Origin: JBFHDX01 sp041584475
Lineage (GTDB): Bacteria; Pseudomonadota; Alphaproteobacteria; UBA8366; JADFVY01
Direction: 5' to 3'
Assembly: GCA_041584475.1 (NCBI GenBank)
Contig: JBFHDX010000012.1
Span: forward strand, 1 to 54,994
Length of the DNA: 54,994 nucleotides
The notes under the pieces are model-generated. The model saw nothing but the letters and a program-made list of their open reading frames with translations. It searched no databases and was not told where the DNA came from. This document shows, piece by piece, positions 34,221 to 45,031 of the stretch (its first letter is position 1; the number at the start of each line of letters is the position of its first letter). A program made the position numbers and the translations under genes.

Positions 34221-36887
34221 TCACACCTCCCGGCGCACCTCGATGATTCCCGGATCGTCCGGATCCGGCCGCTCGGCGAAACCGAGATCGCGGGCCATGC
34301 TCAACATCGTGTCGTTCTCACGCAGCACTTCGCCGAAAATCGTCGCGATGCCGCGTTCGCCGGCGAAGTTGAGCAAGCGGTTCATGAGGGCGTAGCCCAG
34401 CCCGCGACCTTTCCAGTCGGTGCGCACGATGATCGCGTATTCGGCGGTGCGGACATCGGGATCCGCCATCAGCCGGGCGACTCCGGTGATCGCCCGTGGC
34501 TCGTCCGGGTCGAACGAGACGAAGGCCATTTCGCGATCGTAGTCGATCTGCGTCAGGCGGGCCGCGAGCTGCTCGGGTAGCCTGCGGATCGGCTGGAAGA
34601 AGCGCAACCGGAGGTCCTCCGCCGACGCGCGCGACACCATGTCCTGCAGGGCCGGCGTATCCTCCGGCAGGATCGGCCGCACCGGGATCTCGGTCCCGTC
34701 GCGCAGATAGACTCGCCCCTCCAGTTCGCGAGGATAGGGACGGATCGCGAGCCGGGCATGCGCGGGACCGGAGGCCGGCGCGATGCGGATGCGCGCGTCG
34801 AGTGCCAGAACGCCCTCATCGTCCGCCAGCAGCGGGTTGATGTCGAGTTCGAGGACCTCCGCGAAATCCGTCGCCAGCTGCGCGACCTGCATGAGGCACA
34901 ACACGATCGCGTCGAGGTCGACGGGCGGCCGGTCTCGATAGCCGCGCAGCAGACGGAAGATGCGAGTCCGCTCGATCAGTGAGCGGGCCAGCAGGGTGTT
35001 GAGCGGCGGCAGCGCCATCGCCGTATCGCCGATCTCCTCTACGGCGTGGCCGCCCTGGCCGAACAGGACGACCGGACCGAACTGGGCATCCTCGCTGATG
35101 CCGACGATCAGCTCGTGCGAGCCCGGGCGGCGCACCATCTGCTCGACGATCACCCCCTCGACGACGGCGTCGGGCGCCGCCTGGCGCGCCCGGGCCAGGA
35201 CCGAGGCCGTCGCATCGCCGACGCGCTCAGGCGACTCGATGTCGAGCACGACGCCGCCGACGTCGCTCTTGTGCACGATGTCGTGGGAGACGATCTTCAC
35301 GACGTAGGGACCGGGGATCGTCCGCGCCGCCTCCACCGCCGCTTCCGGCGTCGCGCCGACGGCGTGCGGCCCGACCGGAACCCCGTAGGCCTGCAGCGCG
35401 GCCTTCGCCTCGGGCTCGGTCAGCCACTCGCGGCGGGCCTCGAGCGCCCGGTCGATGAGCGCGCGAACCGCAGACATATCGGGCGCGAACTCCTGCGGCA
35501 CCGAGGGCGGCACCTGCAGCAGCAGGCGCTGGTTCTGGTCGTATCGCACCATGTGCATGAAGGCGCGCACCGCTTCGCCCGGCGTGTTGTAGCTGGGGGT
35601 GCTGCGGCTGGCGAAGAGCTGCCGCGCCGGCGACGCCGAATCGCTGCCGAGCCAGCAGGTCAGTACCGGCGAGGGGCGCCGACCGGCACTCTCGACCACG
35701 ACCTGTGCCGCGGCGATGCTGTCGCCGACGGCGGTCGGCGTGTTGAGCACGAGCACCGCATCCTTGCCCCGATCCTCGAGCAGGATGTTGAGGGACGCCG
35801 CGTAGCGCTCGGGCGGCGCATCGCCGATGATGTCGACCGGATTGCCGCGGCTCCAGGTATTCGGCAGTACCGCGTCGAGGCGCGCGATGGTATCCGGTGA
35901 CAGCTCCGCCAGCTGGCCACCTTCGTCGATCAGGGCGTCGGTCGCCATCACCCCCATGCCGCCACCGTTGGTCAGGATCGCCAGGCGTGAGCCGTGGAAC
36001 CGCGGCGCCCGCGAGAGCGTCTCGACCGCATCGAACAGCTCCGCCATGTCGATCACCCGCAGCATGCCGGCGCGGCGGAACGCCGCGTCGTACACCGCGT
36101 CGGAGCCAGCCAGCGCCCCGGTATGCGAGCTCGCCGCCTTGGCACCCTCGGGCCGCCGGCCGCCCTTGACGACGACGACGGGCTTCATGCGTGCGGCGGC
36201 GCGCGCCGCCGACATGAACTCGCGCGCCTCCTTGATGGCCTCGATATAGAGCAGGATCGCCCGCACCTCCGGCGCGCGTCCGAGATAATCGAGCATGTCG
36301 CCGAAATCGACATCCAGCATGTCGCCGAGCGCAACCATGTGCGAGAAGCCGATGCCGCGGACCGACGCCCAGTCGAGGACCGACGCCAGCACCGCACCGG
36401 ACTGGGCGACGAATGCCAGATCGCCACGCAACGGCGCCTTGTGGGCGAAGCCCGCATTGAGGCCCACGCCGGGCACCATCAGCCCGAGGACGTTGGGCCC
36501 GAGAATGCGCATGTCGCCGGCGGCGCAACGCAGCTTCTCGGCGCGCTCGGCGCCGGCCCGGTCGCCGCCCTCACCGAAGCCGGCCGTGATCACGACCGCG
36601 GCCTTGCAGCCCTTCTCGCGAAGCTCGGCGATGACGCCGGGGACCACGTCGGGCGGCGTGCTGACCACCGCGAGGTCGGGCACGATCGGCAGGGCACCGA
36701 CATTCGGCCAGGTGAGCACGCCGCCGATCGCCCGGTGCTTGGGGTTCACCGGCATGATCGGTCCGTCGAAGCCGCCGCTCATCAGGTTGCGCGCCAGCAC
36801 CGAACCGACCGAACCAGGCGTCTTGCTGGCACCGACAAGGGCGATGGCCGAGGGGTTGAACAGATAGTCGAGGCTGCGGACGGTCAT
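34221..36887 (-). CDS. Protein lysine acetyltransferase of the Pat type (NDP-forming acyl-CoA synthetase plus GNAT)
   Basis: 888 residues. The N-terminal CoA-binding Rossmann part (LFNPSAIALVGASKTPGSVG) is followed by succinyl-CoA-synthetase-like domains and an ATP-grasp region (about 490-700). A GNAT acetyltransferase domain follows (about 735-888, with DWKGRGLGYALMNRLL). Pat enzymes acetylate active-site lysines of acyl-CoA synthetases such as Acs. Here the synthetase half keeps H255 in AASSHTGALAG and E216 in LLYIEAIKE, positions used for phosphohistidine catalysis in ADP-forming acyl-CoA synthetases. The start ATG overlaps the stop of the macrodomain gene (ATGA). Confidence 0.88.
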   Translation of the reverse strand: MTVRSLDYLFNPSAIALVGASKTPGSVGSVLARNLMSGGFDGPIMPVNPKHRAIGGVLTWPNVGALPIVPDLAVVSTPPDVVPGVIAELREKGCKAAVVITAGFGEGGDRAGAERAEKLRCAAGDMRILGPNVLGLMVPGVGLNAGFAHKAPLRGDLAFVAQSGAVLASVLDWASVRGIGFSHMVALGDMLDVDFGDMLDYLGRAPEVRAILLYIEAIKEAREFMSAARAAARMKPVVVVKGGRRPEGAKAASSHTGALAGSDAVYDAAFRRAGMLRVIDMAELFDAVETLSRAPRFHGSRLAILTNGGGMGVMATDALIDEGGQLAELSPDTIARLDAVLPNTWSRGNPVDIIGDAPPERYAASLNILLEDRGKDAVLVLNTPTAVGDSIAAAQVVVESAGRRPSPVLTCWLGSDSASPARQLFASRSTPSYNTPGEAVRAFMHMVRYDQNQRLLLQVPPSVPQEFAPDMSAVRALIDRALEARREWLTEPEAKAALQAYGVPVGPHAVGATPEAAVEAARTIPGPYVVKIVSHDIVHKSDVGGVVLDIESPERVGDATASVLARARQAAPDAVVEGVIVEQMVRRPGSHELIVGISEDAQFGPVVLFGQGGHAVEEIGDTAMALPPLNTLLARSLIERTRIFRLLRGYRDRPPVDLDAIVLCLMQVAQLATDFAEVLELDINPLLADDEGVLALDARIRIAPASGPAHARLAIRPYPRELEGRVYLRDGTEIPVRPILPEDTPALQDMVSRASAEDLRLRFFQPIRRLPEQLAARLTQIDYDREMAFVSFDPDEPRAITGVARLMADPDVRTAEYAIIVRTDWKGRGLGYALMNRLLNFAGERGIATIFGEVLRENDTMLSMARDLGFAERPDPDDPGIIEVRREV

Positions 36888-37402
36888 TTCGGCCGGTCTT
36901 GCACCGCCTGCCGGTACGCCGCCGTCGCCGCGTCGCCGAAGGTGCAGAAGATGACGGTCTCGATGGCGCCCGGATCGCGTTTCAGTTCATCGGCGACGGT
37001 GCCGGCCGCGATCGCCGCCGCGCGCGCGAGCGGAAAACGATAGACACCGGTGGAAATCGCCGGGAAGGCGATGCTCGCGACGCCGGCCTCGCGCGCCAGG
37101 GCGAGGCTGTTGCGGTAGCAGTTCGCGAGCAGCCGGTCCTCGCCCTGTCCGCCGCCGCGCCAGACCGGACCGACGGTGTGGATCACGTGTGTGGCGGGAA
37201 GGTCGTAGCCCTTGGTCATCCGCGCCTCGCCTGTCGGGCAGCCACCGATCGCCCGGCATTCCTCGAGCAGCCTGGGTCCGGCGGCGCGATGGATGGCGCC
37301 GTCGACGCCACCCCCGCCGAGCAGCGATTCGTTGGCGGCGTTGACGATCGCGTCGACCTGAAGGCGCGTGATGTCGCCTTCCCTGACCTCAAGCTTCGCC
37401 AT
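36884..37402 (-). CDS. Macrodomain hydrolase, O-acetyl-ADP-ribose deacetylase type
   Basis: 172 residues, a single macrodomain. The ADP-ribose-binding segments are VDAIVNAANESLLGGGGVDG, HRAAGPRLLEEC, HTVGPVWRGG and AFPAISTGVYRFP. The NAAN and the GGGGVDGAIH loop match the MacroD/YmdB hydrolase class. Such enzymes cleave O-acetyl-ADP-ribose made by sirtuins, and mono-ADP-ribose on acidic residues. It begins MAKLEVREGDITRLQVDAIV. It is coupled to pat by a 4-base overlap, and ppa lies upstream on the same strand. Confidence 0.9.
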   Translation of the reverse strand: MAKLEVREGDITRLQVDAIVNAANESLLGGGGVDGAIHRAAGPRLLEECRAIGGCPTGEARMTKGYDLPATHVIHTVGPVWRGGGQGEDRLLANCYRNSLALAREAGVASIAFPAISTGVYRFPLARAAAIAAGTVADELKRDPGAIETVIFCTFGDAATAAYRQAVQDRPK

Positions 37403-37459
37403 CTTCTGCCCCCGTCCTTCGGCGCCACCGGGCGTGACGCGACCACTACCGAGCCGCCG

Positions 37460-37993
37460 TCAGCCGCCCGCTCTCGCCCGCTCGATCGCCTCCTCGATCA
37501 GGCGGCATGCCTCGTCCGCCTCGCCCCAGCGGATGATCTCGGCCCACTTCCCGGTCTCGAGATCCTTGTAGTGCGCAAAGAAGTGCGAGATCTGATTGAG
37601 CAGGATTTCCGGCAGGTTCCGGTACGAGCCGATGTCCGTGTAATAGGGATGCAGCTTGTCGATCGGCACCGCCAGGATCTTCTCGTCCTGCCCGCTCTCG
37701 TCCTCCATCATCAGCACGCCGACCGGGCGAGAGCGCACGATGGCGCCGGGCACGACCGGAACCCGCCCGACCACGAGCACGTCGACGGGATCGCCGTCGC
37801 CGGAAAGCGTGTGCGGCACGAAGCCGTAATTGGCCGGATAGAACATCGCCGTGTGCAGGAACCGGTCGACATAGATCGCACCGGATTCCTTGTCGAATTC
37901 GTATTTCACCGGGTCGCTGCCCAGCGAGACCTCGATGATGACGTTGACGTCCCATGGCGGGTTGTAGCCCACGGGAATCCTGGTGATGTCCAT
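37460..37993 (-). CDS. ppa: Inorganic pyrophosphatase
   Basis: 177 residues of the soluble family I enzyme, cutting PPi to drive biosynthesis. Metal-binding motifs DRFLHTAMFYPANYGFVPHT, DGDPVDVLV and KILAVPIDKLHP are visible. Start MDITRIPVGYNPPWDVNVII. It lies just upstream of the macrodomain gene (57-base gap), so the three could share a transcript. Acs makes PPi, a possible functional thread with Pat. Confidence 0.95.
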   Translation of the reverse strand: MDITRIPVGYNPPWDVNVIIEVSLGSDPVKYEFDKESGAIYVDRFLHTAMFYPANYGFVPHTLSGDGDPVDVLVVGRVPVVPGAIVRSRPVGVLMMEDESGQDEKILAVPIDKLHPYYTDIGSYRNLPEILLNQISHFFAHYKDLETGKWAEIIRWGEADEACRLIEEAIERARAGG

Positions 37994-38101
37994 CGGCTCA
38001 CTCCCGGCGCCTTTCGGCGTGACTATAGTCGGTCATGCTGCGCTGCACAATTGCCGTCCCGCCCGTTGGCGTTCTCGCACGACGCGCGCGGTGCCGTTTC
38101 T

Positions 38102-39412
38102 CTAGTCGGCGACCACGGGGGCGGCACGTCCCATCTGCGTTGACATGGGCAGGCGCCGTTGCATCCACAGCAGCATGAGCAGGCCGGGCAGGGCCATGAA
38201 CGTGGAAATGACGAAGAACGTCACCCAGTCGGTCTGCTCCGCTACCCAGCCGCTTGACGCCGACATCCAGGTCCGACCGAAGGCCATGAATGAACTGAAA
38301 AGTGCGTACTGAGTGCCGGTATAGGCGACGTTGCAGAGCAACGACAGATAGGCGACGAACGCCGCCGATCCCATGCCTCCCGAGAGGTTCTCGATACCGA
38401 TCGTCAGGACGAGAAAACCGACGTCGGCACCGATGGCGGCCTGTGCGGCGAACATCAGGTTCGAGAACATTTGCAGCAGTCCGCAGACGAGCAGGCTTGT
38501 CATGACACCATAGCGTTTGACCAGAACGCCGCCGACGAAGACCCCGGCAAGCGTTGCAACGACCCCGAATATCTTGCTGACCGATGCAATCTCCGACATC
38601 GAGAAGCCGATCCTGACATAGAAAGGGTTGGCCATGACGCCGGCAAAGGCATCGCCGAACTTGTAGAGCAGGATGAAGGCAAGGATCAGCAGCGCTGTCT
38701 GCGCACCGCTGCGCGTAAAGAACTCTTCGAACGGCCCGGCAATCGTGTCGGCCAGCCACGCGCCGACGCTCGCCTTCCGGGGCAAGGGCGCGGCTTCGCG
38801 CGGAATCGGCGCGAGTAGCGCAACGACAAGGCCGCCGGCGGCCAGCAAAGCCATGGCAACATAGACCCAAAACCAGTCCTGCAAGGCGTCGGCCAGATAG
38901 AGTGCGCCGGCGCCGCTCGCGATCATGCCGACGCGGTACCCGGCCTGCGTCATCGCCGCTCCGGCACCTTGCTGTTCGGGCTCTAGAACTTCGATACGGT
39001 AGGCGTCGATCACGATGTCCTGGCTCGCCGAGAAGAAGGCGACGGCCAGTGCCATTATCGCCGTCCACAATGGTGCGGCCTCCGGCCGCGTCGCGCCGAG
39101 CGCCACGATCGCGGCAATGAGACACAGCTGAATTGCAACCATCCACGAGCGCCTGCGGCCGAGCAAGCGCGTGAGCCCCGGAATCGGAACACGGTCGATG
39201 AGCGGTGCCCAGAGGAACTTCATGGTATAGGGCGTGCCAACGGTAACGAACAGGCCGACCGCCGCAAGCGTGACTCCGGCGGTCGTAAGCCAGATCGCCA
39301 GCGTCGCGCCCGACAGGGCGAGCGGCAGGCCGCTCGCGAAACCCATCAAAAAGACGATGACGAGGCGCCGGTCCAGATAGACGGCCAGTGAATCGAAAAG
39401 GGAGCGAATCAT
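38102..39412 (-). CDS. ampG: AmpG-like muropeptide MFS permease
   Basis: 436 residues with about 12-14 hydrophobic segments. The N-terminal MGFASGLPLALSGATLAIWL and KFLWAPLIDRVPIP loops, and FFSASQDIVIDAYRIEVL, are AmpG signatures. AmpG imports anhydro-muropeptides from the periplasm for recycling, and in some bacteria controls beta-lactamase induction. No ampR or ampC is seen here. The ATG at 39412 was chosen over an in-frame start 11 codons upstream. It follows typA on the minus strand with 58 bases between. Confidence 0.9.
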   Translation of the reverse strand: MIRSLFDSLAVYLDRRLVIVFLMGFASGLPLALSGATLAIWLTTAGVTLAAVGLFVTVGTPYTMKFLWAPLIDRVPIPGLTRLLGRRRSWMVAIQLCLIAAIVALGATRPEAAPLWTAIMALAVAFFSASQDIVIDAYRIEVLEPEQQGAGAAMTQAGYRVGMIASGAGALYLADALQDWFWVYVAMALLAAGGLVVALLAPIPREAAPLPRKASVGAWLADTIAGPFEEFFTRSGAQTALLILAFILLYKFGDAFAGVMANPFYVRIGFSMSEIASVSKIFGVVATLAGVFVGGVLVKRYGVMTSLLVCGLLQMFSNLMFAAQAAIGADVGFLVLTIGIENLSGGMGSAAFVAYLSLLCNVAYTGTQYALFSSFMAFGRTWMSASSGWVAEQTDWVTFFVISTFMALPGLLMLLWMQRRLPMSTQMGRAAPVVAD

Positions 39413-39470
39413 CGCCGGATCATAGCACCGCGGATCCGGCGGCAAAGTGCCCGCGGCGCCGACGCAACAT

Positions 39471-41300
<1,830 letters not shown>

Positions 41301-41405
41301 TGGATCTGTCCGGGAGTACGAACTGCCGGCAGGCCCTCGCGGGGCCGCCGCGCCGGGTATATAGGAGCCGTCAGGTCTGGACTCCAGCGAAATCGCTCGA
41401 TGGTG

Positions 41406-42425
41406 TCATTCCGACGACTCGCGTTTGGGCAGCGGACCTAGGATTTCGGTAACCAGCTGCGCGAGGTCGCGCTCGGGTCGCGCCCCGTTGTGCGATATGA
41501 CCTCCGCGGCGGCGATCGACGCCAGCCGGCCGCACAGCCCGAGATCGTAGCCCTGCGTGTAGCCGTACAGGAAGCCAGCGGCATACAGATCGCCGGCTCC
41601 GGTGGTGTCGATGACTTGTTTCAACGGTTCCGCGTCGATCACATGGACCTCGCCGTCGCTGACGATGACGGAGCCCTTCTCGCTGCGCGTCAGGCAGGCG
41701 ATGTCGACATGGCCCTGTCGCGTCAGTTTCTGCAGCGCGTCGTCGAAGCGCCTGACCTCGAACAGCGACAGGATTTCCTTCTCGTTGGCGAACAGGATAT
41801 CGATATGCGTCTCCACGAGGTCGAGAAACGCCTCGCGGTGACGGTCGACGCACAGCGGATCCGACAGCGAAATCGCGACCTTGCGACCGGAGTCGTGAGC
41901 GTATTCCGCGGCCCGCACGAAGGCGCGCTGGGCTTCCGGCCGGTCGAACAGATAGCCCTCGAGGTACGTCACCTTGCTGGTCTGGAGCACGCCGCCGTTG
42001 AGGTCGGCGACGGTGAGCAGGTTGGCGGCGCCGAGATCGGTGCACATGGTCCGGTGCGCATCGTGCGTGACCATGACGAGGCAGCGGCCGGTGGCCGGTC
42101 CGTCGGCGCTCGCCTGCGTCGAGAACTGGACGCCCAGCGATTGCAGATCGTGGCGGAACACGCGGCCGAAATAATCGTCGCGCACTTTGCCGATATAGGC
42201 GCCGGTGCCGCCGAGCATCGCGATGCCTGCCATCGTGTTGGCGCATGATCCGCCTGAGATTTCCGTGCCTGGCGGCAGCTTGCCGTACAGGTAATCGGCG
42301 CGCGCCCCGTCGACCAGCTCCATCGTGCCCTTCACGAGTTCGTGCTCTGCCAGAAAGGCGTCGTCGACACGGGTCACAACGTCGACCAGGGCGTTGCCGA
42401 TACCGACGACATCGAAAGCGATCAT
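41406..42425 (-). CDS. PfkB-family sugar/nucleoside kinase, adenosine-kinase-like
   Basis: 339 residues of the ribokinase (PfkB) fold. It has the N-terminal FDVVGIGNALVDVVTRVDD, GGSCANTMAGIAMLGGTGAY and the catalytic anion-hole/base motif DTTGAGDLYAAGFLYGY. The GGSCANT motif and FANEKEILSLF block resemble adenosine kinase-like members common in alphaproteobacteria. The substrate is not proved; a sugar or nucleoside kinase is likely. ATG at 42425 with AGAGGAT upstream; earlier in-frame reading adds nine residues. Divergent from the EI24 gene. Confidence 0.88.
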   Translation of the reverse strand: MIAFDVVGIGNALVDVVTRVDDAFLAEHELVKGTMELVDGARADYLYGKLPPGTEISGGSCANTMAGIAMLGGTGAYIGKVRDDYFGRVFRHDLQSLGVQFSTQASADGPATGRCLVMVTHDAHRTMCTDLGAANLLTVADLNGGVLQTSKVTYLEGYLFDRPEAQRAFVRAAEYAHDSGRKVAISLSDPLCVDRHREAFLDLVETHIDILFANEKEILSLFEVRRFDDALQKLTRQGHVDIACLTRSEKGSVIVSDGEVHVIDAEPLKQVIDTTGAGDLYAAGFLYGYTQGYDLGLCGRLASIAAAEVISHNGARPERDLAQLVTEILGPLPKRESSE

Positions 42426-42511
42426 GCTGTCCGATCCTCTTTGCGCGCGCATGGGGCTGAGTCACAAGTGGGCTTGCCCGGACACGGGTCGCGAGAGTAC
42501 ACCGAAGCAGA

Positions 42512-43228
42512 ATGATCGGCTACCTCTCCAGCGCGGTGGCGCAGCTGAGCGATCCGAAGCTGCGCCGCGTCCTTTGGATTGCCCTGCTTGGCGCGGTGTT
42601 CGTGTTCGCCGCATTGTGGGCGATCGTATGGTGGTTGGTCGGCTTCTTCGACCCGTCGGCGGTTTGGGGCTTGTCCTGGCTCGCAGAGCGGTTTGGCGAG
42701 ACGTTCGACTGGTTCGCCGGTATCGCGATCGGCCTCACGCTCGTGCTGGTGACGTTCCTGATGTTTCCGGCGGTCATGACGATCCTCATGGGGTTTCTCC
42801 TGGAGGACGTCGCCGGCGCCGTAGAGCAGCGGCACTACCCGGCTGCGGGCGCCGCGCGGCCGCAACCGATGTCGGAGATCGTCCTGTCGACGGTGAAATT
42901 CGCGGCGGTTGCGATCCTGCTGAACATCCTCGTTCTGCCGCTCTACCTCGTGCTGTTCATTCTGCCGGGGGCAAATCTGGTGCTCTATTACTTGCTCAAC
43001 GGCTATCTGCTCGGGCGGGAATACTACGAGCTCGTCGCGTTTCGGCGCCTGCCGCCGGGCCAAGCGACGCAATTGCGGCGGCGCTACCGGTCACGTGTCC
43101 TGGTCGCCGGTATGATCGTGGCGGTGCTGATGACGGTCCCCGTCGTCAACCTTGTCGCGCCGATCCTCGGCGCCGCATTCATGGTCCACGTCACTCATGA
43201 TTTGCTGCGACGGCTTCCTTCCGTATAA
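42512..43228 (+). CDS. EI24-domain membrane protein (CysZ-like)
   Basis: 238 residues with about four to five hydrophobic helices: LWIALLGAVFVFAALWAIVW, IGLTLVLVTFLMFPAVMTIL, AAVAILLNILVLPLYLVLFI and VAGMIVAVLMTVPVVNLVAP. The polar stretch LLNGYLLGREYYELVAFRRL is the EI24/CysZ signature. CysZ in gamma-proteobacteria imports sulfate; alphaproteobacterial EI24 proteins are less characterised. No sulfur genes are nearby, so the transport role is only suggested. Confidence 0.85.
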   Translation: MIGYLSSAVAQLSDPKLRRVLWIALLGAVFVFAALWAIVWWLVGFFDPSAVWGLSWLAERFGETFDWFAGIAIGLTLVLVTFLMFPAVMTILMGFLLEDVAGAVEQRHYPAAGAARPQPMSEIVLSTVKFAAVAILLNILVLPLYLVLFILPGANLVLYYLLNGYLLGREYYELVAFRRLPPGQATQLRRRYRSRVLVAGMIVAVLMTVPVVNLVAPILGAAFMVHVTHDLLRRLPSV

Positions 43229-43397
43229 GCTGTCCGTTACAGCGTCATTTTTCGGACAAGATTCCGAGCGAAGTTTCGCATCATGGGCCGCTCCGAGAGC
43301 GGTTCGTTACGGGATCGATCCGTTCAAGAATGATGGAGTTGTGCCGGCCATCCGATGGAAGCCGCTCAGCGCCGATAATGCGTCACAGGAGACCGTC

Positions 43398-43871
43398 ATG
43401 AGCAATGTCAAGGAAATCGCAAGACCCGGCACGTCCCGCCCATCACACGGGAGTATTACGGAGCCCAAAGTGCCGCGCAAGCCGGGCCCGCTGTCGGTCC
43501 AGGGAGAGGCGAAAAAGCTGACGGTCGGGCGCGATATCTCGTTGTCGGGTGAGATCAATTCCTGCGATACGCTCGTCGTCGAGGGTGAGGTGCGGGCGAA
43601 TCTGAAAAACTGCCGGAACATCGAAATCGCTCGATCGGGGGCGTTCCGCGGCGAAGCGGAGATCGCGGTTGCCGACATCGCCGGCCGTTTCGAGGGCACC
43701 CTGCATGTGCGTAATCGACTCACCCTGCGCTCGACCGGGCGAATCTCTGGCACGATCCGCTATCGCGAAATCGAGATCGAGCGGGGAGGCCAGATTGCGG
43801 GGACCGTCGAGATCGTCGCCGACTCGGACGGATCGGATAAGGAGAAAACCGATTCGCTCTCCCTTGCCTGA
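43398..43871 (+). CDS. Bactofilin-family polymer-forming protein
   Basis: 157 residues. The central beta-helix (about 33-140) shows the periodic pattern of DUF583/bactofilins, for example LTVGRDISLSGEINSCDTLV, RNIEIARSGAFRGEAEIA and SGTIRYREIEIERGGQIAGT. Termini are disordered: a proline/lysine-rich start and a Ser/Asp-rich end. Bactofilins form cytoskeletal filaments that organise cell-wall enzymes. The ATG at 43398 follows AGGAG. Its last bases overlap the next gene. The 43229-43397 gap upstream shows no clear promoter to me. Confidence 0.9.
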   Translation: MSNVKEIARPGTSRPSHGSITEPKVPRKPGPLSVQGEAKKLTVGRDISLSGEINSCDTLVVEGEVRANLKNCRNIEIARSGAFRGEAEIAVADIAGRFEGTLHVRNRLTLRSTGRISGTIRYREIEIERGGQIAGTVEIVADSDGSDKEKTDSLSLA

Positions 43872-44268
43872 GCGTTCTCGCCGGATCCTTGTCGCCGCCG
43901 CGCTGCTGCTGTCGAGCGCCTGCAGCGACGCATCAACGACGGAAGCGGGGGAGGCGGTCGGCGGCGGCAATTTCATCTACAACGCCATGGCCGCGGTTTC
44001 GAGGGGCGGCGCGGACCCGCAGCAGCTTCTCGGCCTGTCCGCCGATTCCGTGCAGAAGGCGCTCGGCGACCCCAGCCTTGTCCGCCGCGACGGCTCGGCC
44101 GAGATTTGGCAATATCGCGCCGATGCCTGTGTGCTCGATCTCTTCCTTTACGGCGAACAGAAACAGGTCGAGCACGTCGACCTGCGGGACCGTGGCGACG
44201 GCTCTCCCGAAGCCGTTCAGGCCTGCTTCGACGACATGCTGAAGCCGTCCGCGGGACGGGAGAGGTAA
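43864..44268 (+). CDS. Small lipoprotein, SmpA/OmlA-like, start uncertain
   Basis: 134 residues if started at the TTG 43864. RRILVAAALLLSSAC is a signal sequence ending in a lipobox, LSSAC, with the lipid-bearing cysteine at residue 20. The mature part (QLLGLSADSVQKALGDPSLV, AEIWQYRADACVLDLFLY) looks like an SmpA/OmlA (BamE-like) fold. An AGGAG lies 13 bases upstream, rather far; an ATT at 43858 is the only nearer start-like codon. It overlaps the bactofilin end by 8 bases, suggesting coupling. Outer-membrane role inferred. Confidence 0.78.
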   Translation: MPERSRRILVAAALLLSSACSDASTTEAGEAVGGGNFIYNAMAAVSRGGADPQQLLGLSADSVQKALGDPSLVRRDGSAEIWQYRADACVLDLFLYGEQKQVEHVDLRDRGDGSPEAVQACFDDMLKPSAGRER

Positions 44269-44273
44269 AGGCT

Positions 44274-44906
44274 CTACAGCGTCTTCGCCCGGTACCGGCA
44301 CAGATCGCTGACCGGGCACACCGGACAGTCGGGCTTGCGGGCCTTGCAGATATAGCGTCCGTGCAGAATGAGCCAATGATGCGCGTGAAGCTTGAATTCC
44401 TGCGGCACGCGCTTCTCCAGTGCCTGCTCGACCGCGAGCGGGGTCTTGCCGGGCGCCAGCCCAGTGCGGTTGCAGACCCTGAAAATATGCGTGTCGACGG
44501 CGATCGTCGGCTCCCCGAAAGCGACGTTCAGGACGACGTTCGCGGTTTTGCGTCCGACCCCGGGTAGCCGTTCGAGGGCCGCGCGGTCACGCGGTACCGC
44601 GCCGTCATGCTCGTCGATCAACTCCCTGCTCAGCGCGATGACGTTCTTCGCCTTGGTATTGTACAGCCCGATCGTCTTGATGTAGTCGCGCAGACGGGCT
44701 TCGCCGAGCGCGACCATGCGGCGCGGCGTGTCGGCGACCTTGAACAACTCCGCCGTCGCCTTGTTGACGCCGGCGTCGGTCGCCTGCGCCGACAGCACGA
44801 CGGCAACCAGCAGCGTGTATGGATCAATGTGTTCGAGTTCGCCGCGCGGTTCGGGATTGCGTTCACGAAGCCTGCGAAAAAACTCCATGGTCTGTGCCCG
44901 GTTCAT
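44274..44906 (-). CDS. nth: Endonuclease III
   Basis: 210 residues. The helix-hairpin-helix and catalytic K120 lie in LERLPGVGRKTANVVLNVAF, catalytic D138 in TIAVDTHIFRV. The 4Fe-4S cluster motif is CKARKPDCPVCPVSDLC (C-x6-C-x2-C-x5-C). It excises oxidised pyrimidines and nicks the abasic site. Divergent from the DUF2244 gene (125 bases), a frequent alphaproteobacterial neighbour; convergent with the lipoprotein gene, 5 bases apart. Confidence 0.97.
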   Translation of the reverse strand: MNRAQTMEFFRRLRERNPEPRGELEHIDPYTLLVAVVLSAQATDAGVNKATAELFKVADTPRRMVALGEARLRDYIKTIGLYNTKAKNVIALSRELIDEHDGAVPRDRAALERLPGVGRKTANVVLNVAFGEPTIAVDTHIFRVCNRTGLAPGKTPLAVEQALEKRVPQEFKLHAHHWLILHGRYICKARKPDCPVCPVSDLCRYRAKTL

Positions 44907-45031
44907 CGCGGCTGAGATTAGCGGGCCGATGCGACGTGGCCAAGCCGGACAAGCGGCGTCCCGTTCACGCAGCGACCCTCTCCCTAGCCATTGGCTGGAC
45001 AGACCCTTCGAAGCCGCGTAATTTCAATGTC

